DNA from: Peribacillus simplex
GTDB lineage: Bacteria > Bacillota > Bacilli > Bacillales > DSM-1321
Reading direction: 5' to 3'
DNA length: 64,000 bases
NCBI RefSeq assembly: GCF_900156045.1
Contig: NZ_FTMX01000001.1
Coordinates: forward strand, 682,001-746,000
Shown here: piece after piece, positions 9,365 to 19,347 of the stretch
Position numbering within the stretch: position 1 is the first letter of the stretch
Layout: every line of letters starts with the position of its first letter
Made by a program: the position numbers and the translations under genes
Notes under the pieces: generated by a model
What the model was told of the DNA's origin: nothing
The model's input: only the letters and a program-made list of their open reading frames with translations
The model's database searches: none

Positions 9365-10609
9365 ATGTGGAAAAAATTAAATAATATATTTTCTAAATTA
9401 TCATGGTCCTTGTTTGGGAATATAATTTATGCATTGTCCCAATGGATTATTATTACTATAATTGCCAGATTTGGCTCTACTGCTGACCTTGGAATCTACT
9501 CTCTTGGATTAGCAATTACTGCTCCCATTGTACTTTTTTTTAGCTTCCAATTAAGAACCTTTTTAGCGACTGACAGTAATAATGAATATAATTTCGCTCA
9601 ATATTTTGGTGGGAGAATTATACACTTAACTTTTTCTTTCATATTGATAATTCCTATAGCATTTTTTTATAGTAACAATATTGAAACTGTTTTAGTTATC
9701 ATATTATTGGGAATTATTAAGTATTTTGAAGGTTTAAGTGATATTTGTATGGGGTTTTATCAAAAGAAAAGCAAGATTGATATAATAGGAAAATCCCAAA
9801 TGTATAGAGGGATTTCTAGTATAATTGCAGTAGGTATCCTTTATTTTTATACTCGAAGCCTTATTTTCTCTCTTCTGGGGTTACTAATTGTAATGATAGT
9901 AAGATTAGTGAATTATGATCTGAAACATTTGAAACCGTTGGGGGAATATACTCCTGTATTTGATCGCAGTTCGATACAATTAATGAAGATGGCATTTCCA
10001 TTAGGAGTAGTTTCGTTGATTAGTTCCTTGAACACTAATATCCCAAAATACTTTCTTGAATATTTTTCAGGCACAGAAGAGGTAGGAATATTTTCAGCAT
10101 TATATTATATATTAATTGCTAGCAATATGCTCATTACACCAATTTCGTTACTGGTTGCCCCTGGAATTGCTAATGCATACAAACAAAATAAAATCAAAAA
10201 GTTTTTGAAGGTAAACTTGCAATTATCTATGGTCTCAGTAATAGTTTCTTTATTAATAATTACTTTAATTGTTCTACAGGGAGAATTTATACTGAATATT
10301 TTATATGGTAGTAAGTATACTCCCTATAATGATTCTTTTATAATAATTTCATCTTCCCTGATATTTGGTTTTCTTACAACCTTTTTCACTGTGTCCATTG
10401 TTGCTGCAAGAGCTATTCAAATACAACCCATAATGAATTTAATAGTAACTATTGTTACCATAATTAGTAGTTACTATTTCATTAGTACAGATGGTATTAA
10501 TGGAGCATCATATACCCTATTAATCTCTCGTATGTTTCAAGCTTTACTTAGTGGCAGTTTATTGTTTTATATTATATATAAAAAAAATAAATTATATCAT
10601 GTCAATTGA
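9365..10609 (+). CDS. Wzx-type polysaccharide flippase
   Basis: 414 residues, nearly all membrane helix (about 12 spans), with the Polysacc_synt/MATE layout and an N-terminal amphipathic 'KKLNNIFSKLSWSLFGN' start typical of lipid-linked oligosaccharide flippases. It would move undecaprenyl-linked repeat units outward for polymerisation. Very AT-rich codon use, lower in GC than the dehydratase gene before it, as is common for horizontally exchanged Wzx/Wzy genes. Confidence 0.82.
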   Translation: MWKKLNNIFSKLSWSLFGNIIYALSQWIIITIIARFGSTADLGIYSLGLAITAPIVLFFSFQLRTFLATDSNNEYNFAQYFGGRIIHLTFSFILIIPIAFFYSNNIETVLVIILLGIIKYFEGLSDICMGFYQKKSKIDIIGKSQMYRGISSIIAVGILYFYTRSLIFSLLGLLIVMIVRLVNYDLKHLKPLGEYTPVFDRSSIQLMKMAFPLGVVSLISSLNTNIPKYFLEYFSGTEEVGIFSALYYILIASNMLITPISLLVAPGIANAYKQNKIKKFLKVNLQLSMVSVIVSLLIITLIVLQGEFILNILYGSKYTPYNDSFIIISSSLIFGFLTTFFTVSIVAARAIQIQPIMNLIVTIVTIISSYYFISTDGINGASYTLLISRMFQALLSGSLLFYIIYKKNKLYHVN

Positions 10610-10972
10610 TTATCGCAATTGTGATAAATTTTTTTTTGTGAAGATAAAATCATTTGTTGATAAACACCAAAATTTGACCATGGAATTTCGGTGAAAATAA
10701 TTTGTGGGCACATAACCGATGTGAGTTTATTTACTAGGGTAGTGGGCAATAGAATCGTATTTAATCTTGTTAGATTAAGCGAAATTAATGATTAAAAAGC
10801 AAAGAGTTATGTCTCCGATTGCGATATTTTTTAGTTGACACCCTATAAAGCCTGTCATGGAAATGGTCTCTTTATTAGAAAAAGTGCCTGAGCTCATTAT
10901 CCGAGAGAAGTTATCCCGAGTCGCTAAGTGACATTGCATGTGATATTTCTATCTTAAGGGAGGTTTTATAAA
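10610..10972. other. Intergenic region with a possible gene remnant
   Basis: 363 bp without an intact gene. Around 10820-10930 one frame reads 'EMVSLLEKVPELIIREKL' between stops, which looks like a piece of a decayed coding sequence, but I cannot name its family. AAGGGAGG before 10973 belongs to the next gene. Confidence 0.35.
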
Positions 10973-11938
10973 ATGATTTTTCAAATCAAAAGTACGTTAA
11001 GAAAAATTTCTAATAGAAATAAATCAATAAAAAAACTATACCTATCAGCTAATAAAATTAAAGTTAGGGCAGTATCTAAAATAAGTGATGAAAGATTTGC
11101 TAAGATGAAATATAAAGAAAATACAGGTAAAAAATTGAATTTAGAAAATCCTGTATTATTTAATGAAAAATTATGGTGGTTGAAAATTAATAACAGAGAT
11201 CCTTTATTAACTATTTGTTCCGATAAATATAAAGTTAGAGAGTATATAAAAAAGTGTGGATTAGAACAAATATTGACCAATATTTATGGGGTATACAATA
11301 ATGCTGATGAAATTAAATTTGAAGAACTGCCAGATAAAGTTTTCATCAAATGCAATCATGGTTCAGGTACAAATATAATATATGATAGGAATACCTTTTT
11401 TGATGAAGAGAAATTTAAAAGGAATTTTAATTATGCTTTGAAACAAAACTATTATTTACAATCAAGAGAGTGGAATTATAAAAACATTAAACCTAAATTA
11501 ATAGTTGAAGAAGTATTAGAAAGTGAAGATAATAGTTCATTAATAGATTATCGATTTCTATGCTTTAAAGGAAAAGTAAAGTTAATATTTGTAGATATAG
11601 ATACAACTAATCCTGATGGATCTCATAGTGCAGATGCTCGAAGAAATATATATGATACAAATTTTAATCATCTAAATGTGAAAGTTGGAAGGGAACACTT
11701 TGATCAATCCTTAGTATCCAAACCTCAAAACTTAGATAAAATGATTGAATATGCAGAGATACTATCTAAACCGTTTCCTCACTGTAGGGTAGATTTGTAC
11801 AATATTAAAGGGAAAATTTATTTTGGAGAAATAACATTTTATCACGGTGGTGGTTCACAAAATATAACTCCGCTAGAGTGGGACAAAAAAATGGGTAGCT
11901 GGATAGATATAGAAAGTGAAACAGTAGTGAAAAAATAA
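10973..11938 (+). CDS. TupA-like ATP-grasp protein (glycan modification)
   Basis: 321 residues. Recognised by the ATPgrasp_TupA pattern: 'LFNEKLWWLKINNRDPLLT', 'CSDKYKVREYI', 'VFIKCNHGSG' and the late 'HCRVDLYNIKGKIYFGEITF'. Members occur in polysaccharide clusters; TupA itself is linked to teichuronopeptide synthesis, so peptide-like or amino-acid decoration of the glycan is possible. The N-terminus (~35 residues) is basic. GGGAGG lies 11 nt before the ATG. Confidence 0.75.
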   Translation: MIFQIKSTLRKISNRNKSIKKLYLSANKIKVRAVSKISDERFAKMKYKENTGKKLNLENPVLFNEKLWWLKINNRDPLLTICSDKYKVREYIKKCGLEQILTNIYGVYNNADEIKFEELPDKVFIKCNHGSGTNIIYDRNTFFDEEKFKRNFNYALKQNYYLQSREWNYKNIKPKLIVEEVLESEDNSSLIDYRFLCFKGKVKLIFVDIDTTNPDGSHSADARRNIYDTNFNHLNVKVGREHFDQSLVSKPQNLDKMIEYAEILSKPFPHCRVDLYNIKGKIYFGEITFYHGGGSQNITPLEWDKKMGSWIDIESETVVKK

Positions 11939-12075
11939 TTTTATAAAAATATAGTTAATTGTTTTTTGCTTATTAATTAATTTAATTCATTACTTTTATA
12001 CTTAAAGGGTAAAAATGAAATGTTTTATTAAATAAAATGAAGTAATAGAAATACATTAGGTGATGTGATAAAAAT

Positions 12076-13197
12076 ATGTCTAAGCTGAAAATTATCCACA
12101 TTATAGTTGGATTAAATGTGGGTGGCGCAGAAACTATGCTTTTTAAGCTGTTAAAAAATGCTGACCATACAAAGTTTGATTTCGAAGTTATCTCCATGAT
12201 GGATGAAGGGTTTTTCGGTCCTAAAATAAGAGAGTTAGGAATACCAGTACATACTCTAGGGATGAAAAGAGGTATAATTAATCCTTTTTTTATAAAAAGG
12301 GCTAGGTCTCTTGTTAAAGATGCACAGATTATTCAAACATGGATGTATCATGCAGATTTATTTGGTTTTTTAATTAAAAATCGTTCCACTAAACAAAAAC
12401 TTATATGGGGTATAAGGCATTCGAATCTTGAGAAAAATATGAATAAAAGTTTGGTATTAAAGATTGCTAAATTAAATGCATTACTTTCCAAAAAGGTAGA
12501 TTCTATAATCAGTTGCTCAATAAATGCATCAGAAATTCATGCGGAATTTGGTTACAGTACTTCTAATATGATAACAATACCAAATGGTTTTGAATTAGAT
12601 ACATTTTATAAAATACCTAATGCAAAGAGATTAATTGAGGAAGAAATAAAATTACCGAAAAATAAACCGCTTATAGTACATGTAGGAAGATGGAATGTCC
12701 AAAAGGATTACCCGAATTTAATAAAGGCAATTCATTTAATTCAGTTAAAGAGGTCAGATGTGAACTTTTTACTATGTGGAGTAAATATTGATGAAAATAA
12801 TAAAGAACTAATAGGATTATTAAAGCAAAATAAGGTTGAAGAAAATGTGTTTTTACTTGGTAAAAGAGAAGATGTACCGAAAATTCTCTCTGCTGCTGAT
12901 ATATTGATTTCATCATCCTCTGGAGAAGGTTTTTCAAATGTTATTGGTGAAGCTATGTCTTGTGAAACTCCATGTATTGTAACTGATGTTGGTGATTCGG
13001 CATTTATTGTCGGTCCTTATGGTGTAGTGGTTCCTCCTCGTAATGCTGAAATGCTTGCTCGTGCAACAAATGAATTTTTAAATAAAACCGAAGAAGAAAA
13101 AAAATTATTAGGTAAGCAAGCAAGAAAAAGGGTTATTGAGGAATTCGAAGTAAAGAAAATTGTAAGTAAATTCGAAGATCAATATAAATTCAAATAA
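12076..13197 (+). CDS. GT4 family glycosyltransferase
   Basis: 373 residues with the GT-B fold: N-terminal acceptor half beginning '[22 protein letters not shown]' (the GGAE motif), and a C-terminal donor half with '[19 protein letters not shown]' and '[20 protein letters not shown]', where the E-x7-E motif binds the nucleotide sugar. It would add one sugar to the lipid-linked repeat unit on the cytoplasmic side. The sugar specificity cannot be read from sequence. It is followed after 13 nt by the epimerase gene. Confidence 0.88.
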   Translation: MSKLKIIHIIVGLNVGGAETMLFKLLKNADHTKFDFEVISMMDEGFFGPKIRELGIPVHTLGMKRGIINPFFIKRARSLVKDAQIIQTWMYHADLFGFLIKNRSTKQKLIWGIRHSNLEKNMNKSLVLKIAKLNALLSKKVDSIISCSINASEIHAEFGYSTSNMITIPNGFELDTFYKIPNAKRLIEEEIKLPKNKPLIVHVGRWNVQKDYPNLIKAIHLIQLKRSDVNFLLCGVNIDENNKELIGLLKQNKVEENVFLLGKREDVPKILSAADILISSSSGEGFSNVIGEAMSCETPCIVTDVGDSAFIVGPYGVVVPPRNAEMLARATNEFLNKTEEEKKLLGKQARKRVIEEFEVKKIVSKFEDQYKFK

Positions 13198-13210
13198 AGG
13201 GGTAATTATA

Positions 13211-14215
13211 ATGAAAGTATTAGTTACGGGTGCAGCTGGTTTCATAGGCTCTCATTTATCAAAAAAGTTATTAACAAACGGTATTACGGTTATTGGAATC
13301 GATAATTTAAATGACTACTATGATGTGAATTTAAAAAAATCTCGACTTTCGTTGATAGAGGATAAAAATTTTTATTTTGAGAAAACGAATCTCGAAGATC
13401 GCGAGAGCATTAATGCTATTTTTGAAAAATATATGCCAGACGCAGTTGTCAACTTAGCTGCTCAAGCAGGCGTACGCTATAGCTTAGAGAATCCACATGC
13501 ATACATTGAATCAAACATAGTGGGTTTTACTAACATTTTAGAAGCATGTCGCCACAACAAAGTTGGACAACTAATTTATGCCTCCTCGAGTTCAGTATAT
13601 GGTGCAAATACGAACCTTCCATTTTCTGTTCATGATAATGTGGATCATCCAATTAGTTTGTATGCTGCAACGAAGAAAGCAAATGAATTAATGGCACATA
13701 CATATAGTCACTTATATGGCTTGCCTACTACTGGACTTCGGTTCTTTACTGTATATGGTCCATGGGGTAGACCAGACATGGCCTTGTTCTTGTTTACAAA
13801 GGCAATTATCAACGGTGAACCTATAAAAGTATTTAATAACGGAAATATGATGCGCGACTTTACGTATGTTGATGATATTGTTGAAAGTATTTTTCGCTTG
13901 ATTCAACGAAAGCCAGAACCAAATTTAGAATGGAGCGGAAAGAAACCTGATCCAGGAACAAGTTATGCTCCATACAAGGTTTATAATATAGGAAATAACA
14001 ATCCAGTAACATTGATGGAGTTTATCAATGCTATCGAAGAAAAATTAGGAATTGAAGCTAAGAAAGAGTTTTTACCACTTCAAGCCGGTGATGTTCCGGA
14101 AACATATGCGGATGTTGAGGATTTATATCGTGATATCAATTTTAAACCTCAAACGGATATTAAAGATGGAATTAGCAACTTTATTGATTGGTACAGAGAA
14201 TATTATGGAGTGTGA
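13211..14215 (+). CDS. UDP-glucuronate 4-epimerase-like SDR
   Basis: 334 residues, extended SDR fold. NAD-binding '[12 protein letters not shown]' at residue 5, then '[14 protein letters not shown]' (typical of the UDP-GlcA 4-epimerase/CapI group), catalytic Y-x3-K in 'YAATKKANE', and substrate motif '[14 protein letters not shown]'. It would interconvert UDP-glucuronate and UDP-galacturonate. The adjacent dehydrogenase gene can supply uronic acids, so an acidic exopolysaccharide is likely. Confidence 0.88.
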   Translation: MKVLVTGAAGFIGSHLSKKLLTNGITVIGIDNLNDYYDVNLKKSRLSLIEDKNFYFEKTNLEDRESINAIFEKYMPDAVVNLAAQAGVRYSLENPHAYIESNIVGFTNILEACRHNKVGQLIYASSSSVYGANTNLPFSVHDNVDHPISLYAATKKANELMAHTYSHLYGLPTTGLRFFTVYGPWGRPDMALFLFTKAIINGEPIKVFNNGNMMRDFTYVDDIVESIFRLIQRKPEPNLEWSGKKPDPGTSYAPYKVYNIGNNNPVTLMEFINAIEEKLGIEAKKEFLPLQAGDVPETYADVEDLYRDINFKPQTDIKDGISNFIDWYREYYGV

Positions 14216-14222
14216 TTTAGAG

Positions 14223-15503
14223 ATGAATAGAAAAATAGCAGTAGTTGGACTTGGATACGTAGGATTACCAGTAGCAGTTGCTTTTGGTAAAACACATCGC
14301 ATTGTTGGTTTTGATATTAATGAACACCGTATTAATACCTTAATAGATGGAATAGATTATACAAACGAAGTAGAGACTAATGATCTCGTAGCAGCTGAAA
14401 TTGAGTTTACCAATGATGGGTCTAGATTGCTTGATAGTGATTTTATTATTGTAGCTGTTCCAACCCCAATTAATGAAAATAAGCAACCAGATTTAACGCC
14501 ATTACTAAAGGCTTCAGAAACAGTAGGTGCAAATCTATCAAAAGGTACAATTGTTGTATATGAGTCAACTGTTTACCCTGGGGCAACAGAAGAAGAATGT
14601 GTTCCAGTACTGGAGAAAGCATCGGGCCTAAAAGCAGGGAAGGACTTCTTTGTAGGGTATTCACCTGAACGTATTAATCCAGGAGACAAGGAGCATAAAT
14701 TTACAACAATTACCAAGGTTGTATCAGGACAAAATGAAGATGTATTAGAAACTGTAGCTAGTGTGTATGGATCTGTAGTAGAAGCAGGTGTTTACCGTGC
14801 TAGTTCTATTAAGGTAGCAGAAGCTGCAAAAGTTATTGAAAATACCCAACGTGATCTTAACATTGCACTGATGAACGAGTTATCCATTATATTTGACCGT
14901 CTAAATATTGATACGAATGAAGTATTAAAGGCGGCTGGAACAAAATGGAACTTCCTGAAATTTTCCCCTGGTTTAGTTGGGGGACATTGTATTGGTGTTG
15001 ACCCATATTATTTAACTCATAAAGCAGAAAGCGTAGGTTATCACCCCGAAGTTATTTTAGCGGGCCGCCGAATTAATGATGAAATGGGTAAATTCATTGC
15101 AACTTCTTTGGTTAAACAAATGATTCATAAAAATATGCCTATACAAGGGGCAAGAGTAACTGTACTGGGTCTTACCTTTAAGGAAAATGTACCAGATCTT
15201 CGTAATTCTAAAGTAATAGATGTTATTCGAGAACTAGAGGAGTTTGGAATTGAGGTACAAGTCACAGATGCAATGGCCGACTTTGGTGAAGCAGTAAAAG
15301 AGTACGGGGTTGAATTAATTCCTCATAATCAACTTAAACCAGCAGATGTAGTTGTTTTTGCTGTAGCCCACGATGATTATATTCAAAAAGGGTGGGAACA
15401 ATTTAGTCAATTACTTAAGCATGGTAAAGGAATAGTTGTTGATATTAAGAGTGTGTTAGAAAGAGAAAGCTGCCCTGATAATATTACTCTTTGGAGATTA
15501 TAG
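14223..15503 (+). CDS. UDP-sugar 6-dehydrogenase (WecC/TviB type)
   Basis: 426 residues. N-terminal Rossmann motif 'VVGLGYVGLPVAVAFGK', central domain with the catalytic-cysteine region 'GLVGGHCIGVDPYYLTHKA', and C-terminal UDP-binding domain with 'VLGLTFKENVPDLRNSKV'. The GGHCIGVDPYY form is typical of UDP-N-acetylhexosamine dehydrogenases (TviB/WbpA/WecC) rather than UDP-glucose dehydrogenase, so the product is probably a UDP-HexNAc uronate. The ATG at 14223 is chosen because homology begins there; an upstream in-frame ATG lies inside the epimerase gene. 7 nt after the previous stop. Confidence 0.87.
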   Translation: MNRKIAVVGLGYVGLPVAVAFGKTHRIVGFDINEHRINTLIDGIDYTNEVETNDLVAAEIEFTNDGSRLLDSDFIIVAVPTPINENKQPDLTPLLKASETVGANLSKGTIVVYESTVYPGATEEECVPVLEKASGLKAGKDFFVGYSPERINPGDKEHKFTTITKVVSGQNEDVLETVASVYGSVVEAGVYRASSIKVAEAAKVIENTQRDLNIALMNELSIIFDRLNIDTNEVLKAAGTKWNFLKFSPGLVGGHCIGVDPYYLTHKAESVGYHPEVILAGRRINDEMGKFIATSLVKQMIHKNMPIQGARVTVLGLTFKENVPDLRNSKVIDVIRELEEFGIEVQVTDAMADFGEAVKEYGVELIPHNQLKPADVVVFAVAHDDYIQKGWEQFSQLLKHGKGIVVDIKSVLERESCPDNITLWRL

Positions 15504-15504
15504 T

Positions 15505-16698
15505 ATGCAAAATAAAAAAGTACTACAAATTTGTGCAATTGATTTGAGTGTTGATGCTCTATTAAAGCCATTGATACTCAAGTCAATGGAGGAAGGGTAT
15601 GAGGTACATAACGCATGTACAGACACAGGACGATTTGAAAGGTTAAGAACGGAAGGGTTGACGATGGTGGATATAAAAATTGATCGCCAAATCAACCCTG
15701 TTTCTAATCTCAAATCAGTTATTAAACTATTCAAGTTAATGAAAAGGGAAAAGTATGATATTGTCCATGTGCATACACCAATTGCCGCGTTAATAGGTAG
15801 GGTTGCAGCCAGACTGGCCGGTATAGAAAATATCATTTATACGGCTCACGGTTTTTATTTTCATGAAGATATGTCACCTAGACAATATAAACTTTTCTAT
15901 TATATCGAAAAATATGCTGCCCGCTTTTTGACAGATTGGCTCCTCTTACAAAGCAGAGAAGATTATGAGCTTGCTTTAAAAGATAAATTCTGTCATAAAG
16001 AAAATCGTATACTGCATTTGAGTAACGGTGTTGATATCCATAATAAATTTAACCCTAACCTGAAGTCACTATCGAAAATAGATGAACTTAGATCTAATCT
16101 TGGTATTGATCAGGGGGATGTTGTGTTTATGTTTGTAGGACGGTTAGTAAAAGAAAAAGGAATTTTTGAGCTATTAGAAGCTTTTAATGGTATTTCCAAA
16201 AAGCATAATAATATTAAACTGGTATTAATAGGAAGTCTGCTGGAAAGTGAACGTGACCAGAGTAGTTATCATAAGATGAAAGAGTTATTAAATAACACAG
16301 GGATTATCCAATTAGGATTTAGAAAAGATATTCCTGATCTAATGGCTATAACTGATGTATTTGTTCTGCCGTCTTATCGTGAAGGCTTACCAAGATCTAT
16401 TATTGAAGCAATGTCAATGAAGTTACCGGTTATTGCAACAAATATTAGGGGATGTCGGGAAGAAGTGTTTAACGAAAGAAACGGTTATTTGGTAAATAAA
16501 GGTTCATCAAAAGAATTATCTGACAAGATGATCCAACTTTTATTAAATAAAGATAAAAGAATAAAATTCGGAAACGAGAGCCGGAAAATTGTAGAAGAAC
16601 TATTTGATGAAGAAAAAGTGATAAATAAACAAATAAATTTATTTAACTATTTAATTTCTAAAAAGAAAAAGAGTGATTATATTGAAAAGACTATTTGA
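15505..16698 (+). CDS. GT4 family glycosyltransferase (EpsD-like)
   Basis: 397 residues. Glyco_transf_4 N-terminal half with '[23 protein letters not shown]' (H-x-H-x-P) and '[12 protein letters not shown]', and donor half with '[18 protein letters not shown]' and '[21 protein letters not shown]'. This arrangement matches EpsD/CapM-type transferases that act early on bacillosamine- or FucNAc-primed units. It begins 1 nt after the dehydrogenase stop and overlaps the next gene by 26 bp, so the genes are translationally linked. Confidence 0.85.
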   Translation: MQNKKVLQICAIDLSVDALLKPLILKSMEEGYEVHNACTDTGRFERLRTEGLTMVDIKIDRQINPVSNLKSVIKLFKLMKREKYDIVHVHTPIAALIGRVAARLAGIENIIYTAHGFYFHEDMSPRQYKLFYYIEKYAARFLTDWLLLQSREDYELALKDKFCHKENRILHLSNGVDIHNKFNPNLKSLSKIDELRSNLGIDQGDVVFMFVGRLVKEKGIFELLEAFNGISKKHNNIKLVLIGSLLESERDQSSYHKMKELLNNTGIIQLGFRKDIPDLMAITDVFVLPSYREGLPRSIIEAMSMKLPVIATNIRGCREEVFNERNGYLVNKGSSKELSDKMIQLLLNKDKRIKFGNESRKIVEELFDEEKVINKQINLFNYLISKKKKSDYIEKTI

Positions 16699-17302
16699 TT
16701 TTATTTTCTCTTTTTTAGGGCTTATCTTTTTGTCACCCGTTTTTTTGATAACTGGTTTGCTTATAAGGTGTAAGTTAGGATCACCTATAATATTTAAACA
16801 ACAACGTCCTGGAATGTATGGAAAGTCGTTTAATGTTTACAAATTTCGCTCTATGACAGACGAGAGGGATGAAAAAGGTGAATTGCTGCCAGACCATGTG
16901 CGTTTAACAAAGTTTGGACAGTTACTCCGCAAGCTTAGTTTGGATGAATTGCCCCAACTGTTTAATGTATTAAAAGGTGATATTAGTCTAGTCGGTCCTC
17001 GTCCGTTATTAATAGAGTATTTGGAGTTATATACACCTGAGCAAGCTAGACGGCATGAAGTCCGTCCAGGTATTACTGGCTGGGCACAGGTAAATGGTCG
17101 AAATGCTATTTTATGGGAGGAAAAATTCAAATTGGATGTTTGGTATGTTGATAATCGTTCTTTTTGGTTGGATATGAAAATCCTATTTATGACAGTGCAT
17201 AAGGTGTTTAAGTCTGAAGGTATTAGTCAGAATGGCCATGTTACCATTGAAAAATTTAGAGGTACACATCAAAAAGACTCAATGCAAGAGAGGCGTGTAT
17301 GA
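16673..17302 (+). CDS. Priming undecaprenyl-phosphate sugar transferase (EpsL/PglC type)
   Basis: 209 residues. One N-terminal hydrophobic hairpin (about residues 5-28) then the bacterial sugar transferase core: '[24 protein letters not shown]', '[29 protein letters not shown]' and '[18 protein letters not shown]'. Short members lacking extra membrane helices are PglC-like monotopic phosphoglycosyl transferases that place the first sugar-1-phosphate on undecaprenyl phosphate. The acidic catalytic pair lies in 'SLDELP'. The start is uncertain between GTG 16673 and TTG 16682. Confidence 0.92.
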   Translation: MIILKRLFDFIFSFLGLIFLSPVFLITGLLIRCKLGSPIIFKQQRPGMYGKSFNVYKFRSMTDERDEKGELLPDHVRLTKFGQLLRKLSLDELPQLFNVLKGDISLVGPRPLLIEYLELYTPEQARRHEVRPGITGWAQVNGRNAILWEEKFKLDVWYVDNRSFWLDMKILFMTVHKVFKSEGISQNGHVTIEKFRGTHQKDSMQERRV

Positions 17303-17922
17303 AAAAGATCTGTATTATTGGGCAGGGTGGCCATAGTAAAGTAATTAAGGATATCTTACTTTCTTTAAAGGAATACGAAATAGGGGCATATTTAGATGAC
17401 AGATTTATAGATACTAAACATAAGAATGGGACTTTATACGGTCCTATTTCCCTAGTTAATCAATTGATAAGTAACTCCCAATTTAGTTTTATTGTTGCAA
17501 TAGGAAATAATGAAATTCGTAAGAAAATTGTAGAAACATTAAAAATTCCGTACGACCGTTATGCACTTCTTATACATCGAAGTGCAATTATAAGCCCAAC
17601 CGCTTCAATAGGATTAGGAACGGTTGTAATGCCAGGTGCCATTATTAATGCAGATACTCAGGTTGGACAGCATGCTATAATAAACACAGGTGTGGTTGTA
17701 GAACATGAGAACAGAATTGGGAATTTTGTTCATCTCTCACCAAATGCTACATTAACTGGAAATGTTCAAGTAGATGAAGGAAGTCATATCGGCGCAGGTG
17801 TAACGGTTATTCCAAATATAACCATAGGTAATTGGTGTATTGTTGGTGCAGGAGCAACTGTTATACGAGATGTAGGGGAATTCAAAAAAGTAGCAGGGAC
17901 ACCTGCTAAATTAATAGAATAG
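17299..17922 (+). CDS. Sugar O/N-acetyltransferase (PglD/NeuD/EpsM type)
   Basis: 207 residues. The N-terminal PglD_N nucleotide-sugar domain starts '[19 protein letters not shown]'; the C-terminal half is a left-handed beta-helix of hexapeptide repeats ('[19 protein letters not shown]', '[13 protein letters not shown]') with the catalytic His in '[16 protein letters not shown]'. In diNAcBac synthesis this enzyme N-acetylates the 4-amino sugar. ATGA overlap with the preceding priming transferase. Confidence 0.9.
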   Translation: MKKICIIGQGGHSKVIKDILLSLKEYEIGAYLDDRFIDTKHKNGTLYGPISLVNQLISNSQFSFIVAIGNNEIRKKIVETLKIPYDRYALLIHRSAIISPTASIGLGTVVMPGAIINADTQVGQHAIINTGVVVEHENRIGNFVHLSPNATLTGNVQVDEGSHIGAGVTVIPNITIGNWCIVGAGATVIRDVGEFKKVAGTPAKLIE

Positions 17923-17939
17923 TAAAAGGTCGTGATATT

Positions 17940-19103
17940 ATGACACAATCAACTATACAGCAGAAAAGAATATTTTTGTCATCACCACATATGAGTGGGA
18001 ACGAACAAAAATATATTAATGAAGCGTTTGAATCTAACTGGATTGCGCCGCTTGGTCCAAATGTTGACGCCTTTGAAAAAGAATTGGCTGAGTATGCGGG
18101 CACAAAGGGCGCAGCGGCACTCAGCTCCGGTACAGCAGCAATCCATTTAGCGTTACAATTGTTAGATGTAAAACAGAACGATAAAGTGTTCTGTTCCTCC
18201 CTTACATTTATTGCTAGCGCTAACCCGATTGTTTATCAGAAGGCAGAGCCAGTCTTTATTGATTCAGAGCCAGACACTTGGAATATGTCCCCAAAATCAT
18301 TAGAAAGGGCCCTTGTTGAGGCAAAGCAACAAGGCAATCTTCCAAAAGCAGTTATTGTGGTGAATTTATATGGCCAGAGTGCTAAGATGGATGAAATTGT
18401 ATCACTTTGTAATCAATATAGAGTGCCTATTATTGAAGATGCAGCTGAATCGATTGGTTCAACATATAAAGGAAAGAAAAGCGGAACTTTCGGTAAGTTT
18501 GGGATTTATTCATTTAATGGAAACAAAATTATTACTACATCTGGCGGTGGGATGCTCGTGTCAGATGATGAAGAATCGTTACGGAAAGCTAGATTTTTAG
18601 CCACGCAAGCACGTGATTCTGCTATGTATTACCAGCATAGTCAGATAGGTTTTAATTATCGTATGAGTAATATTCTTGCAGGTGTAGGACGTGCGCAGCT
18701 AGAGGTATTGGACAACCGTATAAATGCTAGACGGTTAGTTTTTCAACGATATGAACAAGCTCTAGAACAAATTGAAGGCTTACAATTTATGCCTGAACTA
18801 GAGGATACGTTTTCTAATCGTTGGTTAACTACTTTAACAGTAAATAACGAAAAACTCGGATTTTCTCCAGTGGATATAATTAATTCACTAGCGGATGTAA
18901 ATATTGAAGCAAGGCCTGTATGGAAACCACTTCATCTCCAGCCAATTTTTGAAGGGTGCAAATACTATTCCCATGATGAAAAGGTAAGTATCTCAGATCA
19001 CCTCTTTGCAAACGGTATCTGCTTGCCATCAGGTTCAAATATGACGATTGAAGAACAGGAAAGAGTAATTAACACTATTTTAGTTACACTTTCTAAAAAA
19101 TAA
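17940..19103 (+). CDS. DegT/DnrJ/EryC1 sugar aminotransferase (PglE/EpsN type)
   Basis: 387 residues. PLP-dependent sugar aminotransferase: 'ALSSGTAAIHLALQLL' near residue 60, 'IIEDAAESIGSTYKGKKSGTFG', and the Schiff-base lysine in 'SFNGNKIITTSGGGM'. It would aminate the 4-keto sugar made by the dehydratase at 7.4 kb, and the preceding acetyltransferase would complete UDP-N,N'-diacetylbacillosamine. The priming transferase - acetyltransferase - aminotransferase order matches epsL-epsM-epsN in B. subtilis. Probably the last gene of the EPS operon. Confidence 0.92.
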   Translation: MTQSTIQQKRIFLSSPHMSGNEQKYINEAFESNWIAPLGPNVDAFEKELAEYAGTKGAAALSSGTAAIHLALQLLDVKQNDKVFCSSLTFIASANPIVYQKAEPVFIDSEPDTWNMSPKSLERALVEAKQQGNLPKAVIVVNLYGQSAKMDEIVSLCNQYRVPIIEDAAESIGSTYKGKKSGTFGKFGIYSFNGNKIITTSGGGMLVSDDEESLRKARFLATQARDSAMYYQHSQIGFNYRMSNILAGVGRAQLEVLDNRINARRLVFQRYEQALEQIEGLQFMPELEDTFSNRWLTTLTVNNEKLGFSPVDIINSLADVNIEARPVWKPLHLQPIFEGCKYYSHDEKVSISDHLFANGICLPSGSNMTIEEQERVINTILVTLSKK

Positions 19104-19347
19104 TATTAATCAATTATTTTATTGAAAAATAAAATCTTTTTAATATCTTTATTATAAGCAATTAACAAGATGAAAATCATATGGCTGTTTTGAAATAACT
19201 GATACTATTAGTATCTCGTTATGATTACAGTCTTTTTTGAATGGGAATTTTTAGCCAAAAGTTTATCTTGAAGTAGTGGTACTAATATCAGGAAGAGTTC
19301 TAATGAGGGGAATTATCAAAATTAGTAAAATGCCTAAGGAGGAGTCA

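Noticed and set aside
14052-14222. Upstream extension of the UDP-sugar dehydrogenase by 57 codons
   Set aside because: It lies inside the epimerase gene; family homology starts at the ATG at 14223, which has its own binding site.
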